Source: CAZDKK01 sp964506245 (GTDB lineage Bacteria; Eisenbacteria; RBG-16-71-46; CAIMUX01; WJJG01). From it: 64,000 bases of DNA. The translations under genes and the position numbers were made by a program. Each line of letters begins with the position of its first letter. Position 1 is the stretch's first letter. The notes beneath the pieces were generated by a model. That model ran no database searches. It was not told the origin of the DNA and worked only from the letters and a program-made list of their open reading frames with translations. The stretch spans positions 1-64,000 of the forward strand of contig CAZDKK010000012.1 in the NCBI GenBank assembly GCA_964506245.1, in the 5' to 3' direction. Shown here piece after piece: positions 1 to 10,178 of this stretch.

Positions 1-254
1 CACCGCAGCAGCTCGGTCCCCTTCTTGATCACATCCCGCAGCGGCTCCCTGGGTCGCCGGAAATATCTCGAGACCAGCTCGTGGATGGTCTTTCCTGACA
101 TGCCGGATGCGTAGAGGGATCCGACGATCGCTCCAATGCTCGTCCCGGCGATGACCGATGGCTTGAGCTTCAATTCGTCGAGGAGTTCGAGAACGAGGAT
201 GTGCGCCATCCCGCGCACGCCGCCACCGCCCAACGCCAATCCCACCCGCCGCAT
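1..254 (-). CDS. Patatin-like phospholipase, 3' end cut by window edge
   Basis: The reading frame starts with ATG at 254 and runs off the left edge, giving about 84 residues. The N-terminus carries the patatin oxyanion glycine loop (LALGGGGVRGMAH) and about 25 residues later the nucleophile elbow GTSIGAI, in which the Ser of G-T-S-I-G is the catalytic residue. Patatin-like proteins are Ser-Asp lipid acyl hydrolases; the partner Asp (DG[GA] motif) lies outside the window. The downstream helix (MSGKTIHELVSRYF) also fits the family. The frame begins about 50 bases beyond the stop of the neighbouring methyltransferase gene, so it could be the last gene of the same minus-strand unit. Substrate cannot be told. 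Confidence 0.85.
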   Translation of the reverse strand, partial: MRRVGLALGGGGVRGMAHILVLELLDELKLKPSVIAGTSIGAIVGSLYASGMSGKTIHELVSRYFRRPREPLRDVIKKGTELLR

Positions 255-305
255 CCTACCCCCTGTCCTGGACCCCGGGCAGTATGGCGATCCGGTCGCC
301 GGGCT

Positions 306-815
306 TCAACACAACACCGCGCCTTCGAGCTCGAGCAGCCGCCGCTTCATCGGCAGCCCTCCCCCAAAGCCCGTCAGCTCGCCGCGACTGCCCACGAGGC
401 GGTGGCAGGGGATGACGATCGGCAGCGGATTGCGCCCGGTGGCGTGTCCGACGGCCCGCGCGGCCCGCGGGCGTCCCAGGACAGCAGCCAGCTGCCCGTA
501 CGACATCGTCCGCCCATACGGAATCGCGCACAGCGCGTTCCACACGGCCCGCTCAAACGGCGTGCCGTCCACGACGAGCGGCAGGTCAAAGGTAGTGCGC
601 CGGCCCGCGAAGTACTCGCCGAGCTGGCGGGCCGCCTCCGTGAGCACGGAGCGGCAAGGCTCTTCCTGGGCTTGACCCAGATCCTCGCGGTGCGCACCGA
701 ATGCGATGGCGCACAGTCCCTCGGGCACCGCCCAGAGCGTGAGCGCGCCCACGGGTGTGTCGAGCTGGAGGCGGCAGCGCCCTCCACGTGTCGTTGCCGT
801 TCGACCACTCTCCAC
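306..815 (-). CDS. ogt: Methylated-DNA--[protein]-cysteine S-methyltransferase
   Basis: A 169-residue suicide repair protein that moves the alkyl group from O6-alkylguanine (or O4-alkylthymine) to its own cysteine. The active-site motif IPCHRLV is present with the acceptor Cys near residue 137, preceded by the DNA-binding helix region RTMSYGQLAAVLGRPRAARAVG and the conserved RNPLPIVIPCH stretch. Length and order match stand-alone Ogt. It begins four bases after the stop of the Ada/AlkA fusion gene upstream, so the two form an alkylation-damage operon. The second gene supplies the Ada sensing domain, which lacks its own methyltransferase domain here, so Ogt may be the missing third part of a split Ada. 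Confidence 0.95.
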   Translation of the reverse strand: MESGRTATTRGGRCRLQLDTPVGALTLWAVPEGLCAIAFGAHREDLGQAQEEPCRSVLTEAARQLGEYFAGRRTTFDLPLVVDGTPFERAVWNALCAIPYGRTMSYGQLAAVLGRPRAARAVGHATGRNPLPIVIPCHRLVGSRGELTGFGGGLPMKRRLLELEGAVLC

Positions 816-819
816 GATC

Positions 820-2298
820 TCACCCTCTCGCGTTCGCGCCCAGCGTCCACAGATGCATCGCCGCGTAGGCCCGCCACGGGCGCCAGCCCTCGGCCCGCAG
901 GCGCAGCGCGGCCTCGGTCAACCGGCCGGAACCGCCGGCTGCCGCGGCCCGCAGGCCCAGATCCCCGGCGGGAAACGCATCGGGTTCGCGCAATGCGCGC
1001 ATCGCGATGTACTCGGCCGTCCACGGCCCGACGCCGGGCAGTGCCGAAAGCGCCCCGACCGCGGCCGCATGATCGCCGAATCCCCCGAGATCCAGTTTCT
1101 TCTCCGCCGTCGCGATGGCCAATGTGCGGATGGCCTCGGCGCGCGCGTGCGGGATGCCCAGGTCCTCCAGCCGCGCGGCGCGCAGGGCCTCTGGTCCGGG
1201 AAACACACGCCAGTTGTGCCCATCGGCCACAACGATCGCGCGCCCATGGGCAGCGGCCACGCGGCCTGCCAGCGTGGTGGCGGCGCGTACCGTCACGAGC
1301 TGCCCGAGGATCGCTCGCACCGCCAGCTCGAATGGATCCCAGGCGCCGGGCACGCGCAGACCGGGCCGGCGGTGTACCTCGTGCGCGAGCTGCGCATCGC
1401 GCGCGAGATGCGTGGTGATCGCGGCCATGTCCGCGTCGAGATCAAAGAGCGCGCGCACGCGCATCACGATCTGGTGTAATCCACCGGTGAGCGCGCCCGG
1501 CGCCACGAGCAGGAGCGCATTCCGGTTGTACAGGTGCCTGACCTCGATCACGCCACTGCCCGAGTCCAGCAAGACGGCGCGTTGGTAGACCCCTCCGATC
1601 ACGCGTTCCACGCCGGGAATCGCGCGCGGCGCCAGGAATCGGCACAGCTCGTTCCATGCAAACGGGGGGCGATAGGCCAGGCGCAGCACGAGGGCATCGC
1701 CGCCCCGCCCATCCCGGCGCTGCGGGCGGCCCACGACCGTGGCCGCACCGCGCACCGCCGTCGGCGAGGCGCCGTAGGCCCGCGCGAAGGAGGCGTTGAA
1801 GCGCCGGACACTCGCGAATCCGGCCGCTCCCGCCACCTCGACCATGGGCAATTCAGTCTCCGCGATGAGGCGCCGCGCGAAGTGCAGCCGTCGGGTCTGC
1901 GCGACCGCCAGCGGTGACGTTCCCAGGTGCGCGTGGAAGAGCCGGCGCAGGTGTCGGGCGCTCACGCCGAGCCGCTCCGCGACCTGATCGAGCGAGGAAG
2001 TGTCCAAGGCCCCCGCCTCGATCAGGCGCAGCGCGCGCGTAACGGTGGCCGACGTGCCCTGCCAGGCGGGGGTGCCCGGAGCGCTCTCCGGCCGGCAGCG
2101 CCGGCAGGGGCGGAAGCCGGCCTCTTCCGCCGCGGCGGCGCAGGCGAAGAAGCGGCAGCGGTCGCGGTGCGGGGTGCGGGCCGGACAGACGGGCCGGCAG
2201 TAGACACCGGTGCTGGTGACGGCTGTGAAGAAGCGGCCGTCGAAGCGCGCGTCGCGGCTGGCGACCGCGCGATAGCACTGGTCCGCAGTGAGCTCCAT
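820..2298 (-). CDS. alkA: Ada-type zinc/AraC regulator fused to AlkA 3-methyladenine glycosylase
   Basis: About 492 residues in three parts. Residues 1-75 are the Ada N-terminal zinc domain, with Cys pairs in GVYCRPVC and FRPCRRC; one Cys is the methylphosphotriester acceptor in Ada. Residues about 85-180 are an AraC-type double helix-turn-helix (LDQVAERLGVSARHLRRLF). The rest is AlkA: an N-terminal AlkA subdomain (LAYRPPFAWNELCRFL) and a helix-hairpin-helix glycosylase with LPGVGPWTAEYIAMRAL and the catalytic Asp in PAGDLGL. The protein should sense alkylated phosphates, activate transcription and excise alkylated purines. ATG at 2298 was preferred because GAGGG lies six bases upstream; ATG 2304 and GTG 2340 are in-frame alternatives. 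It is followed four bases later by ogt. Confidence 0.93.
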   Translation of the reverse strand: MELTADQCYRAVASRDARFDGRFFTAVTSTGVYCRPVCPARTPHRDRCRFFACAAAAEEAGFRPCRRCRPESAPGTPAWQGTSATVTRALRLIEAGALDTSSLDQVAERLGVSARHLRRLFHAHLGTSPLAVAQTRRLHFARRLIAETELPMVEVAGAAGFASVRRFNASFARAYGASPTAVRGAATVVGRPQRRDGRGGDALVLRLAYRPPFAWNELCRFLAPRAIPGVERVIGGVYQRAVLLDSGSGVIEVRHLYNRNALLLVAPGALTGGLHQIVMRVRALFDLDADMAAITTHLARDAQLAHEVHRRPGLRVPGAWDPFELAVRAILGQLVTVRAATTLAGRVAAAHGRAIVVADGHNWRVFPGPEALRAARLEDLGIPHARAEAIRTLAIATAEKKLDLGGFGDHAAAVGALSALPGVGPWTAEYIAMRALREPDAFPAGDLGLRAAAAGGSGRLTEAALRLRAEGWRPWRAYAAMHLWTLGANARG

Positions 2299-2462
2299 CC
2301 TCATCCCTCGGTTTCTCTGGCTGGTTCTCTCGCCCGACACCCGGAGTTATACACCTACCCAGGGCTTCGGCGCTGGCCGTTTTCGGACCTCAGGGTGGTC
2401 GGGCAGGGAGGTGGCCACCGCGGATCCCGAGGGCTCGATGAGGCCGTCCGCCTGGCGCGCGG

Positions 2463-4265
2463 CTACCGCACGAGCAGCACGCGGCTGGCCCGCGCAGCCC
2501 CATCGTCCGTCTCGAGTCGCACCCAGTAGACGCCGGGGCTCGCGCGCGCGCTTCCGGTTCCCGCCGGGCAGCTCACCACGTGCTCTCCCGCAGTCAGGCT
2601 GCCGTGCAGGAGCGTCTCGATCAGGCGGCCTTCCGGGTCGAGGAGATCGAGGCGCACGCGCCCCGGCTGCTCGAGCCGGAAGCGAAGATTCGCGGAACCG
2701 CGGACGGGGCTGGGCAAGCGGTCCAGGCGCACCTCTCCTCCAATCCGCGCGGGAGAAGAGGTCTCGACCGCCTGACCGCCACAGAAAACGAAGGTCGCGA
2801 GGTAGGCGTCGCGATCCCCGTTGAACGTGGTGTCGACGGCCCCGGACGTCACCGGGAAATCGGCTGAGGAGGTCAGCCCCGTGATGGTGAAGAGGTTCTC
2901 CCCCGGGATTTCCAGGCGCGAGGCATTGTCGCGGCCGCCTCCCCCCAGAAACGTGGAAGCGAGAAGTCTGTTCCCACCCTCGCAAAGCACGGCGGCAAAG
3001 ATGTCCCCCTCCCCCGAATACGTTGGGAAGGGCGCACCCCCGGCGATCGGGAACTGCGCCGAGTAGGTGCTCCCGCAGCAGTAGATCACGCCGCCCTCAC
3101 CCTGCCGGATGGCCTCCCCCCGATCATCGCCCTCCCCGCCGAGGTACGTGGAGAAGACGAGCTCCGAGCCATCTCCGTTGAGTTTGAGGACAAATGCATC
3201 GCTGTACCCGTTGTGGCTGACGTCGTAGGCACCCGCCGTCACAGGGAAGCCCTCGCCGTCGCTTCCGCCGACGACGAGGACGCCTCCGTCGTCGACCGGA
3301 CAGACTTCCCAGGCTGCGTCAAGCCCATGGCCGCCCAAGAAGGTGCTCCATCGTAGGCCGTCAGCCACCGGCGCGATGCAAGCAACATAGGCGTCGCTGC
3401 CACCATTGTACAGACAGTCGTACGCTTGAGCGGTAATCGGGAAGTCCTGTGACGCAGTCCATCCGCATACAAGGGCGGTTCCGTCAGGACGTGCCTCGAG
3501 ATCCCAGAGCTCTTCGTCGGCAGATCCACCAAGGTACGTGGAGTAGATCATGTGTCCCGTGTACAAGTTGAACACGGAGTAGAAGAGATCGACGCCCCCG
3601 TTGGAGGTTCGATCGAATCCGGACAGGCTCGTCGGGAAATCATCGCTCCTCGTGTAGCCGGCAACAGCCACGAGGCCTGGGCCCAGCAATGCGACGCCGC
3701 GACCCTTCTCGGATCTGCGTCCGCCCAGAAACGTTCCATAGAGCAGCTCGGATCCCGTGGGATCGAGCACGGCGAGGAACGCATCGCTCCACGTGGAGGC
3801 GAGTTCGGGAAAGGCCGCATCCGGGGTCACGGGAAATCCGGGCGATGCCGTCGTGCCCACGATGTAGATGTTGCCGGCCGCATCCAGAGTCACGGCGCGG
3901 CAGGCCTCGCTGAGGTCCGCGCCGATATAGGACGCAAGCTCGATGCCCGTCGCGTCGTCACGGATGCGAAGGAAGTGGCCCTCGGAGCTGTCGGCGTAGG
4001 TCGTGTCGAAGGCCCCGGGGGTGACGGGGAAGTCGTTCGAGTAGGTCTCACCGACCAAGATCAGGTCGCCGCCGGGGGCCGGGCACATGGACCAGCCCAT
4101 GTCCGCTCGCTCCCCACCGAGGAAGGTCCCCCCGCGCAGCTGAAGCTCCTGCCCAGACGCCACCGGTGGCCCGGCGAGGGCGAGCAGGCCCGCGAGCATG
4201 ACCAACGGCCAGGGCAATGATCGGCCGCGCGCGATCGCCGTGGTCGGAATGGTCTCACTGCGCAT
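2463..4265 (-). CDS. Secreted SBBP-repeat protein with FlgD-like C-terminal domain
   Basis: About 600 residues. The start MRSETIPTTAIARG leads into a hydrophobic signal peptide ending near PPVASGQ; GAGGG lies seven to eight bases upstream, so longer starts were rejected. The body is a series of roughly 50-60-residue SBBP (seven-bladed beta-propeller-type) units, each with a FLGG/YLGG core, an acidic pair and a 'DFPVT.GA.D' turn (e.g. STYLGGEGDDRGEAI). The last 85 residues form a FlgD-like beta-sandwich (LDRLPSPVRGSANLRFRLEQ ... GVYWVRLETDDG ... RVLLVR), which in type IX-like systems directs outer-membrane passage. No catalytic residues are seen; a surface or secreted scaffold protein is the likely role. 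Confidence 0.88.
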   Translation of the reverse strand: MRSETIPTTAIARGRSLPWPLVMLAGLLALAGPPVASGQELQLRGGTFLGGERADMGWSMCPAPGGDLILVGETYSNDFPVTPGAFDTTYADSSEGHFLRIRDDATGIELASYIGADLSEACRAVTLDAAGNIYIVGTTASPGFPVTPDAAFPELASTWSDAFLAVLDPTGSELLYGTFLGGRRSEKGRGVALLGPGLVAVAGYTRSDDFPTSLSGFDRTSNGGVDLFYSVFNLYTGHMIYSTYLGGSADEELWDLEARPDGTALVCGWTASQDFPITAQAYDCLYNGGSDAYVACIAPVADGLRWSTFLGGHGLDAAWEVCPVDDGGVLVVGGSDGEGFPVTAGAYDVSHNGYSDAFVLKLNGDGSELVFSTYLGGEGDDRGEAIRQGEGGVIYCCGSTYSAQFPIAGGAPFPTYSGEGDIFAAVLCEGGNRLLASTFLGGGGRDNASRLEIPGENLFTITGLTSSADFPVTSGAVDTTFNGDRDAYLATFVFCGGQAVETSSPARIGGEVRLDRLPSPVRGSANLRFRLEQPGRVRLDLLDPEGRLIETLLHGSLTAGEHVVSCPAGTGSARASPGVYWVRLETDDGAARASRVLLVR

Positions 4266-4520
4266 GATGGACCCTCGAAACGGGCACCACGCCCACACGC
4301 GCGTCACACCCGCGCGCACGTCACGCGGTTCATGGACGAGGCGGCCTTCTGGAGATTGTACCATTCCGGCCTGTGTCCGACCTCATACACCCAGCACACC
4401 CAGGCAGACAGCTTTAGGGCCCCGGCGCGCAAGCCCGCATGTGCGCTCGGGAGCCGTGGCCGTAACTCCCACGGGAAGAAACGACTACAAGAGGCTTCGC
4501 GACGCGCCGTGATGGCATGG
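4266..4520. other. Divergent intergenic region, no gene seen
   Basis: This stretch separates the minus-strand SBBP gene from the plus-strand lipid cluster. Open frames here have the arginine/proline-rich composition of GC-rich noise and no ribosome site. It should hold the SBBP gene promoter, which I could not pin down. Confidence 0.5.
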
Positions 4521-4549
4521 TTGTTGGATCTGCCGCAGCAGTGGACAAT
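4521..4549 (+). promoter_or_regulatory. Candidate sigma70-type promoter of the lipid cluster
   Basis: TTGTTG at 4521-4526 and GACAAT at 4544-4549 are separated by 17 bases and sit 37 bases before the UbiA start. Both hexamers match the consensus only in part, so this is a suggestion. Confidence 0.4.
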
Positions 4550-4585
4550 CCCGACAGCGGACCCACCCAAGGCCGGAGGCCGGCG

Positions 4586-5584
4586 ATGGAAGCGCGAATC
4601 GAAAACGCACCCTCTTCGTGGCAATCGCTCGGTACGTTCCTGAGCGCCTACGTCAAGTCGATGCGGCTCTACTACGCCTTCGTCACCGGCATCGCCGGTT
4701 GGATCGGCGTGGCCTACGCCCGCTTTCTCCACCCAGAGACCGCGTCCGTGCCCTTGGCGGCGGTCACGCTTGGGATCCTCTTCCTGAGCTGGGGCATCAA
4801 CCAGATCATCAATGACTACCTCGGACTGGCCGAGGACCGCATCAATGCCCCCCACCGGCCGATGGTAACCGGCGCGCTGCAGCCGCGCGCAGCCCTCACC
4901 CTATCCTTCAGCCTGCTGGCCGTGGCCGCCCTCATCACCTGGCGCATGGCGCCCTGGGCGCTCATCCCTCTCTTCGCCGGCATCGTGCTCAATGTCCTCT
5001 ACGAATACGCCAAGGGCGTCCCCGTGCTGGGCAACGTCGTCTTCGGCCTGATGATCTCGGCCTGCACCGCGTACGGCTTCCTCGCGACCAACAACGGCTA
5101 TCCAGTCACCGTCACGAGCGGCCGCCTGAGCGTGCTCGGACTCGTGGCGCTCATGAACGGTCTGATGACCTACTACACATACTTCAAGGACTATGCCGGG
5201 GACAAGGCGGCGGGGAAGATCACCGCCGTCGTTCTCCAGGGCATTCAGCGCGCGCGCACGACGGCGATCCTGACCAGCTTCCTGCCGTCCGTCGTTCTCT
5301 GGGTGCTGATCGCGCTCGGTGCGTTCGAATCCACGATCAAGCCCACCTTCATCTTCCTGTTCATCGTAACGCTCTTCTTGCAGATCTGGACCGGCGTCCT
5401 CTACCACAAGTACCCGACCGGACCGAAGGCCTACTTCTCGCTCGTGACCAACTTCCGGGCCTGCACGTGCGGCCAGGTGATGCTGATCGCTCTGTTCAAC
5501 CCGGAGCTGGCGCTCTACCTCTACGTCGCTGCCTACGTCTTCATCGGCTTTCTGTTCGGCCTCCACGCCGACCACCAGGGATAG
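4586..5584 (+). CDS. UbiA-family prenyltransferase
   Basis: A roughly 332-residue polytopic membrane protein with about eight or nine hydrophobic segments. It belongs to the UbiA superfamily, which moves a prenyl chain from a prenyl diphosphate to an acceptor. The first Asp-rich motif reads NDYLGLAEDRINAPHRPM and the second DYAGDKAAGK. In the canonical first motif (NDxxDxxxD) the fifth position is Asp; here it is Gly, so one metal-binding Asp is missing while the second motif is intact. ATG 4586 follows GGAGG at good spacing. It opens a co-directional run of seven genes, and its stop overlaps the AGGAGG of the radical SAM gene. The acceptor is unknown; the context suggests a lipid. Confidence 0.88.
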   Translation: MEARIENAPSSWQSLGTFLSAYVKSMRLYYAFVTGIAGWIGVAYARFLHPETASVPLAAVTLGILFLSWGINQIINDYLGLAEDRINAPHRPMVTGALQPRAALTLSFSLLAVAALITWRMAPWALIPLFAGIVLNVLYEYAKGVPVLGNVVFGLMISACTAYGFLATNNGYPVTVTSGRLSVLGLVALMNGLMTYYTYFKDYAGDKAAGKITAVVLQGIQRARTTAILTSFLPSVVLWVLIALGAFESTIKPTFIFLFIVTLFLQIWTGVLYHKYPTGPKAYFSLVTNFRACTCGQVMLIALFNPELALYLYVAAYVFIGFLFGLHADHQG

Positions 5585-5594
5585 GAGGCGCGTG

Positions 5595-6893
5595 ATGCGC
5601 GACACAAACCGTCAGACCCTCCTTATCGGATGGCGTAAGTACCTGCTCTTCGCGCGGGTGGTCCTGCACGTGGTATTCCACTTCGCGGGGGAGGTGCTGC
5701 ACGGGCGGATGTCCCCGGGCGTCTACCCGGTCTTCCTGTGGCGGGCGTTCCTCTTCCTGCGCACCGTGCGGCACAACAAGATCGTCAAGCGCGGCCGCCT
5801 CTACAAGCTCCAGCTCTACATCCCCGCCTATCCCTCGCGGGCGTTCTTCTACACGTTGGAGAAGCTCTACCGCCCCGAGCCGGGTCCGGTGTCCATCGTC
5901 CTCTCGATGACGCGCGCCTGCACCTACCACTGCCCGCACTGCTACCAGCGCCGCGACCTGGGAACGGACCTCGAGCTCCCGCTCCTGATCGACGTCGCGC
6001 GGCAGATGCAGGCCCTCGGCGTGAGCTTCTTCGACATCGAAGGCGGCGAGCCCTTGCTGCGTCCTGACCGGTTGATGGAACTGGTCCGCGCCATCGATGA
6101 CCGCGCGGAGATCTGGGTCAACACCACGGGCGCCCGCCTGACCGACACCCTTGCTGCGGATCTGTGCCACGCCGGTCTGGCCGGGGTGATGGTCTCCATC
6201 CATTCCCCGGACCCCGCCCAGCACGACGCCTTCACGGGCGTGCCCGGCTCCTTCGCCACTGCCTGCCGCGCATTGCGGCTCTTCGCGGAGAGTGGTGCTT
6301 TCACGGCGATCAACTGCTGCCCCAGCCCGGAGCTGATTGCGACTGACGGCATCGAGCATGTCTTCAATCTCGGGCGGGAGCTGGGCTGTGCCTTCGTTCA
6401 GGTGATTCACGGCAAGTCGGCCGGCGGGTGGCTGGGACAGCCCGCGGAGACCGGCGATGCGCCGGCGCTGAACGCACGGCTGCGCGAGCTACACCTCGCC
6501 CACAACACGCAACGACGGTTCCGCCACCACCCTTGCATCGCCGCCCAGGTCTTCGACGAGCAGAAATCGCTCTTCGGATGCACCGCCGGGGGCGTAGATC
6601 GCTTCTACCTGGGCGCCGACGGGGAGCTTCAGCCGTGCGAATTCCTGAACGTCTCCTTCGGCAATGTCCGCCAGGAGCCGTTCGGCACGATCTTCAGGCG
6701 CATGCGAACGTACTTTCGCCGTCCGGGAACGGACTGGCTTTGCTGTACGCAGGCTGCAGCCATTGACGCCGTGATTCGCGAACGCGGGCTGAAGCGCACA
6801 CCCATCCCCTGGGAGATCACGCAGGAGATCATCGGACGCTGGCAGAAGGGCGAGGAAACGCCCTTGTACAAGAAGCTGGGGATCTACGCATGA
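5595..6893 (+). CDS. Radical SAM protein with SPASM-like C-terminal cysteines
   Basis: About 432 residues. The 4Fe-4S motif C-T-Y-H-C-P-H-C is at residues 109-116 and the S-adenosylmethionine-binding GGEP at about 150-153, followed by a TIM-barrel with VSIHS. C-terminal cysteines (LFGCTAGG, LQPCEF, WLCCTQ) resemble the auxiliary-cluster SPASM/twitch region. An unusual N-terminal 100 residues rich in Phe, Leu and Arg may hold the enzyme at the membrane. AGGAGG ends six bases before ATG 5595; the GTG three bases earlier is less well placed. Its stop overlaps the start of the lipid kinase (ATGA). The reaction is unknown; a C-C or C-H modification of a prenyl or acyl lipid is an inference from neighbours. 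Confidence 0.9.
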   Translation: MRDTNRQTLLIGWRKYLLFARVVLHVVFHFAGEVLHGRMSPGVYPVFLWRAFLFLRTVRHNKIVKRGRLYKLQLYIPAYPSRAFFYTLEKLYRPEPGPVSIVLSMTRACTYHCPHCYQRRDLGTDLELPLLIDVARQMQALGVSFFDIEGGEPLLRPDRLMELVRAIDDRAEIWVNTTGARLTDTLAADLCHAGLAGVMVSIHSPDPAQHDAFTGVPGSFATACRALRLFAESGAFTAINCCPSPELIATDGIEHVFNLGRELGCAFVQVIHGKSAGGWLGQPAETGDAPALNARLRELHLAHNTQRRFRHHPCIAAQVFDEQKSLFGCTAGGVDRFYLGADGELQPCEFLNVSFGNVRQEPFGTIFRRMRTYFRRPGTDWLCCTQAAAIDAVIRERGLKRTPIPWEITQEIIGRWQKGEETPLYKKLGIYA

Positions 6894-7918
6894 TGACCGC
6901 ACCCGCCATCCTGAGGGATGCGCACCGCGTCCCGTCGGCGCCCGCGGAAGCGTCCACCCCGGCGCCAGCGTCCACGGTGGGACGCTGGTACCTGGTCGTC
7001 AACCCCGGTTCCCACCACGGGCGCAGCCGCGCGACCGCGGAACGCTATCTGGAGCTGCTGGCGGCTGGCGCGGGACCGCGACCCAAGTCAGCAGATTGCG
7101 GCTACACGCGCGACCTGGAGGACGCGTACCGGCTGGCCCGGGAGGCGCTTGCCACTGGCTATGACACGGTGGTCGCGGTCGGCGGCGACGGAACGATCAA
7201 CCGCGTGCTCAACGCCTTCGTGGACGCTGGAGAGGTCGGTGCACGTGCCCGTTTCGGCGTCCTTTACTCCGGTACGAGCCCCGACTTCTGTCGCTTCCAC
7301 GGTCTGCCCACGAATCCAGCCGCCGCCGTGGAGGCGCTCCGCGCCGGCGTCGCGCGGGCGATCGACGTCTGCCGCATTCGGCACCGCGACGCGCGCGGGC
7401 AGTGGCGGGTCGATGCCTTCGCCTCGAGCGCCAATATCGGCTTGGGGGCCGGGATCGCCGGCCGCGCGAATCGGTGGCGGCCACGTCTGGGCGACTTCCC
7501 CGGCACCTTGCTGGCCACGATCGCCACGATTGCCACCCGCGGACCGCAGCAGGTGCGCCTCGTGGTCGATGGGGAGGAGCTTCCGATTGCACCCGCGTTG
7601 AACATCACCGTCGGGAAGAACCCGCACCTCGCCGGAGGTCTCAAGCTCGACACCACGGTCACGAGTGATGATGGGCTTCTCTACGTGTTCGCGCTGTGCG
7701 GCATCGGCCGGGCGCAGCTTCTGTGGGCCCTGCCGCGCATCTACTCGGGTGCGATCACCCGCGATTCGCGCGCTCTCCTGCGTCGCGCGAAGCGAGTGTG
7801 CATCGAGCCGCGCGACGGCGATCTGGCCACCGAGTTCGACGGCGATCCGGCCGGCTGGTGTCCGGCCGAGATCACGATCCTCCCCAAGGCTGTGAAACTC
7901 ATCGGAGCAGGGCAGTGA
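6890..7918 (+). CDS. Diacylglycerol/sphingosine kinase-family lipid kinase
   Basis: 342 residues of the DAGK catalytic fold. The nucleotide-binding loop reads VVAVGGDGTINRVLNAF at about residues 94-112, preceded by the LVVNPGSHHGRS strand-loop. The second domain has the typical beta-sandwich (ALNITVGKNPHLAGGLKLDTTVTSDDGLLYV). These enzymes phosphorylate diacylglycerol, ceramide or sphingoid bases at a membrane surface. The first ATG overlaps the radical SAM stop by four bases and its own stop overlaps the next start (GTGA), so translation is coupled on both sides. Being next to a serine-palmitoyltransferase-like gene makes a sphingoid or similar long-chain base a plausible substrate, but that is inference. 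Confidence 0.9.
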   Translation: MMTAPAILRDAHRVPSAPAEASTPAPASTVGRWYLVVNPGSHHGRSRATAERYLELLAAGAGPRPKSADCGYTRDLEDAYRLAREALATGYDTVVAVGGDGTINRVLNAFVDAGEVGARARFGVLYSGTSPDFCRFHGLPTNPAAAVEALRAGVARAIDVCRIRHRDARGQWRVDAFASSANIGLGAGIAGRANRWRPRLGDFPGTLLATIATIATRGPQQVRLVVDGEELPIAPALNITVGKNPHLAGGLKLDTTVTSDDGLLYVFALCGIGRAQLLWALPRIYSGAITRDSRALLRRAKRVCIEPRDGDLATEFDGDPAGWCPAEITILPKAVKLIGAGQ

Positions 7919-8933
7919 CCGAGCGAGAGATCATCGAGACGCTCGCGGCGAGCTTCGCGAAGTTGCCGGCGCAGAGGAATGCCATCTTCACATCCGACGC
8001 CGAGATCGTGGAGTTGGGCGGCCACCACCTGGCGCTCACCGTCGACGACTACTCGGCCGAGGATCGCCTGTCCGGTGATGAGCCGGCCCTCCTGGGCTGG
8101 AATCTCGTCACGGCGACCCTGAGCGATCTCTTGGCCGTGGGGGCCGTGCCGCGCGTCATGCTCAACTCGTTGGTGGTCACTCCGTCCATGGAGCGCGCCT
8201 ACCTGCAGGCCCTCGCGGCGGGCATGCAGGAAGCCCTCGCGGCAGCCGGCGCGGCCATGGCGGGTGGCGACATCGGCGCTGGTCCCGCGTGGCGCTTCAC
8301 CGGCGTGGCGCTGGGGGAGTTCCGCCCCGGACAGGTCCCGCTCAGCCGCCTGCTGCCCAGCGGGCTGGAGGCGGGTGCGGTCATGGCCACCGGAGCCTTC
8401 GGTGACGCCAACCTCGCCGCGGGCACCGGCGCTTCGCCAGTGCGCTTCGAGCTGCGCCTCGCGGAATCGGCCGCGCTGGCGGCCCTCGCGCCGCGCCAGC
8501 CGGGCATCGCCCCCGCCACCTGCATCGACACCAGCGACGGCCTCGCCAGCGCCCTCGAGACGCTGTGCGTCCTCAACGCCGGGCTGCATGTCGAGATCGA
8601 CCGGGACCTCATCCCCTACGCGCCCGGCGCGGGGGACGCCGCAGCGGCGATGGGGCTCCCCCGTGAGGTCTTCCTGATGGGATCCGCCGGTGAGTACGAG
8701 CTACTGGCGCTGGTGCCAGAAGGCGCGATTCCCACCGCCGAGGGCGCCGGACTGCGCCGGATCGGCGCTTTCACAACCCATGCGCATCCCGGGGTCTTCT
8801 TCCGCGGGGGCGGGACGCCTATCGCGCTGTCCAAGCTGCCCGACCCACGCGAGGCCGCCTCGTTCGAAGCCTACTGCGCGAGCTTGGTCGAGCTTGCACA
8901 GGGCCTGTTCGGTCCGGGCAGGAGGAGGCTCTG

Positions 8934-8934
<1 letters not shown>
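7915..8934 (+). CDS. AIR-synthase/ThiL-like ATP-binding protein
   Basis: About 339 residues with the PurM/ThiL/SelD/HypE fold. Visible features are the N-terminal Asp motif LALTVDDYSAEDRL, a domain with the glycine-rich AMAGGDIGAGP, and the C-terminal CIDTSDGLASAL and MGSAGEYELL segments that line the nucleotide site. ThiL and its relatives use ATP to phosphorylate or activate a substrate. The GTG start at 7915 overlaps the previous stop and has GGAG upstream. It is not near any thiamine or purine gene, so a role in the surrounding lipid cluster, perhaps as a small-molecule kinase, is more likely. Its substrate cannot be read from the sequence. Confidence 0.82.
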
Positions 8935-10161
<1,227 letters not shown>

Positions 10162-10178
<17 letters not shown>

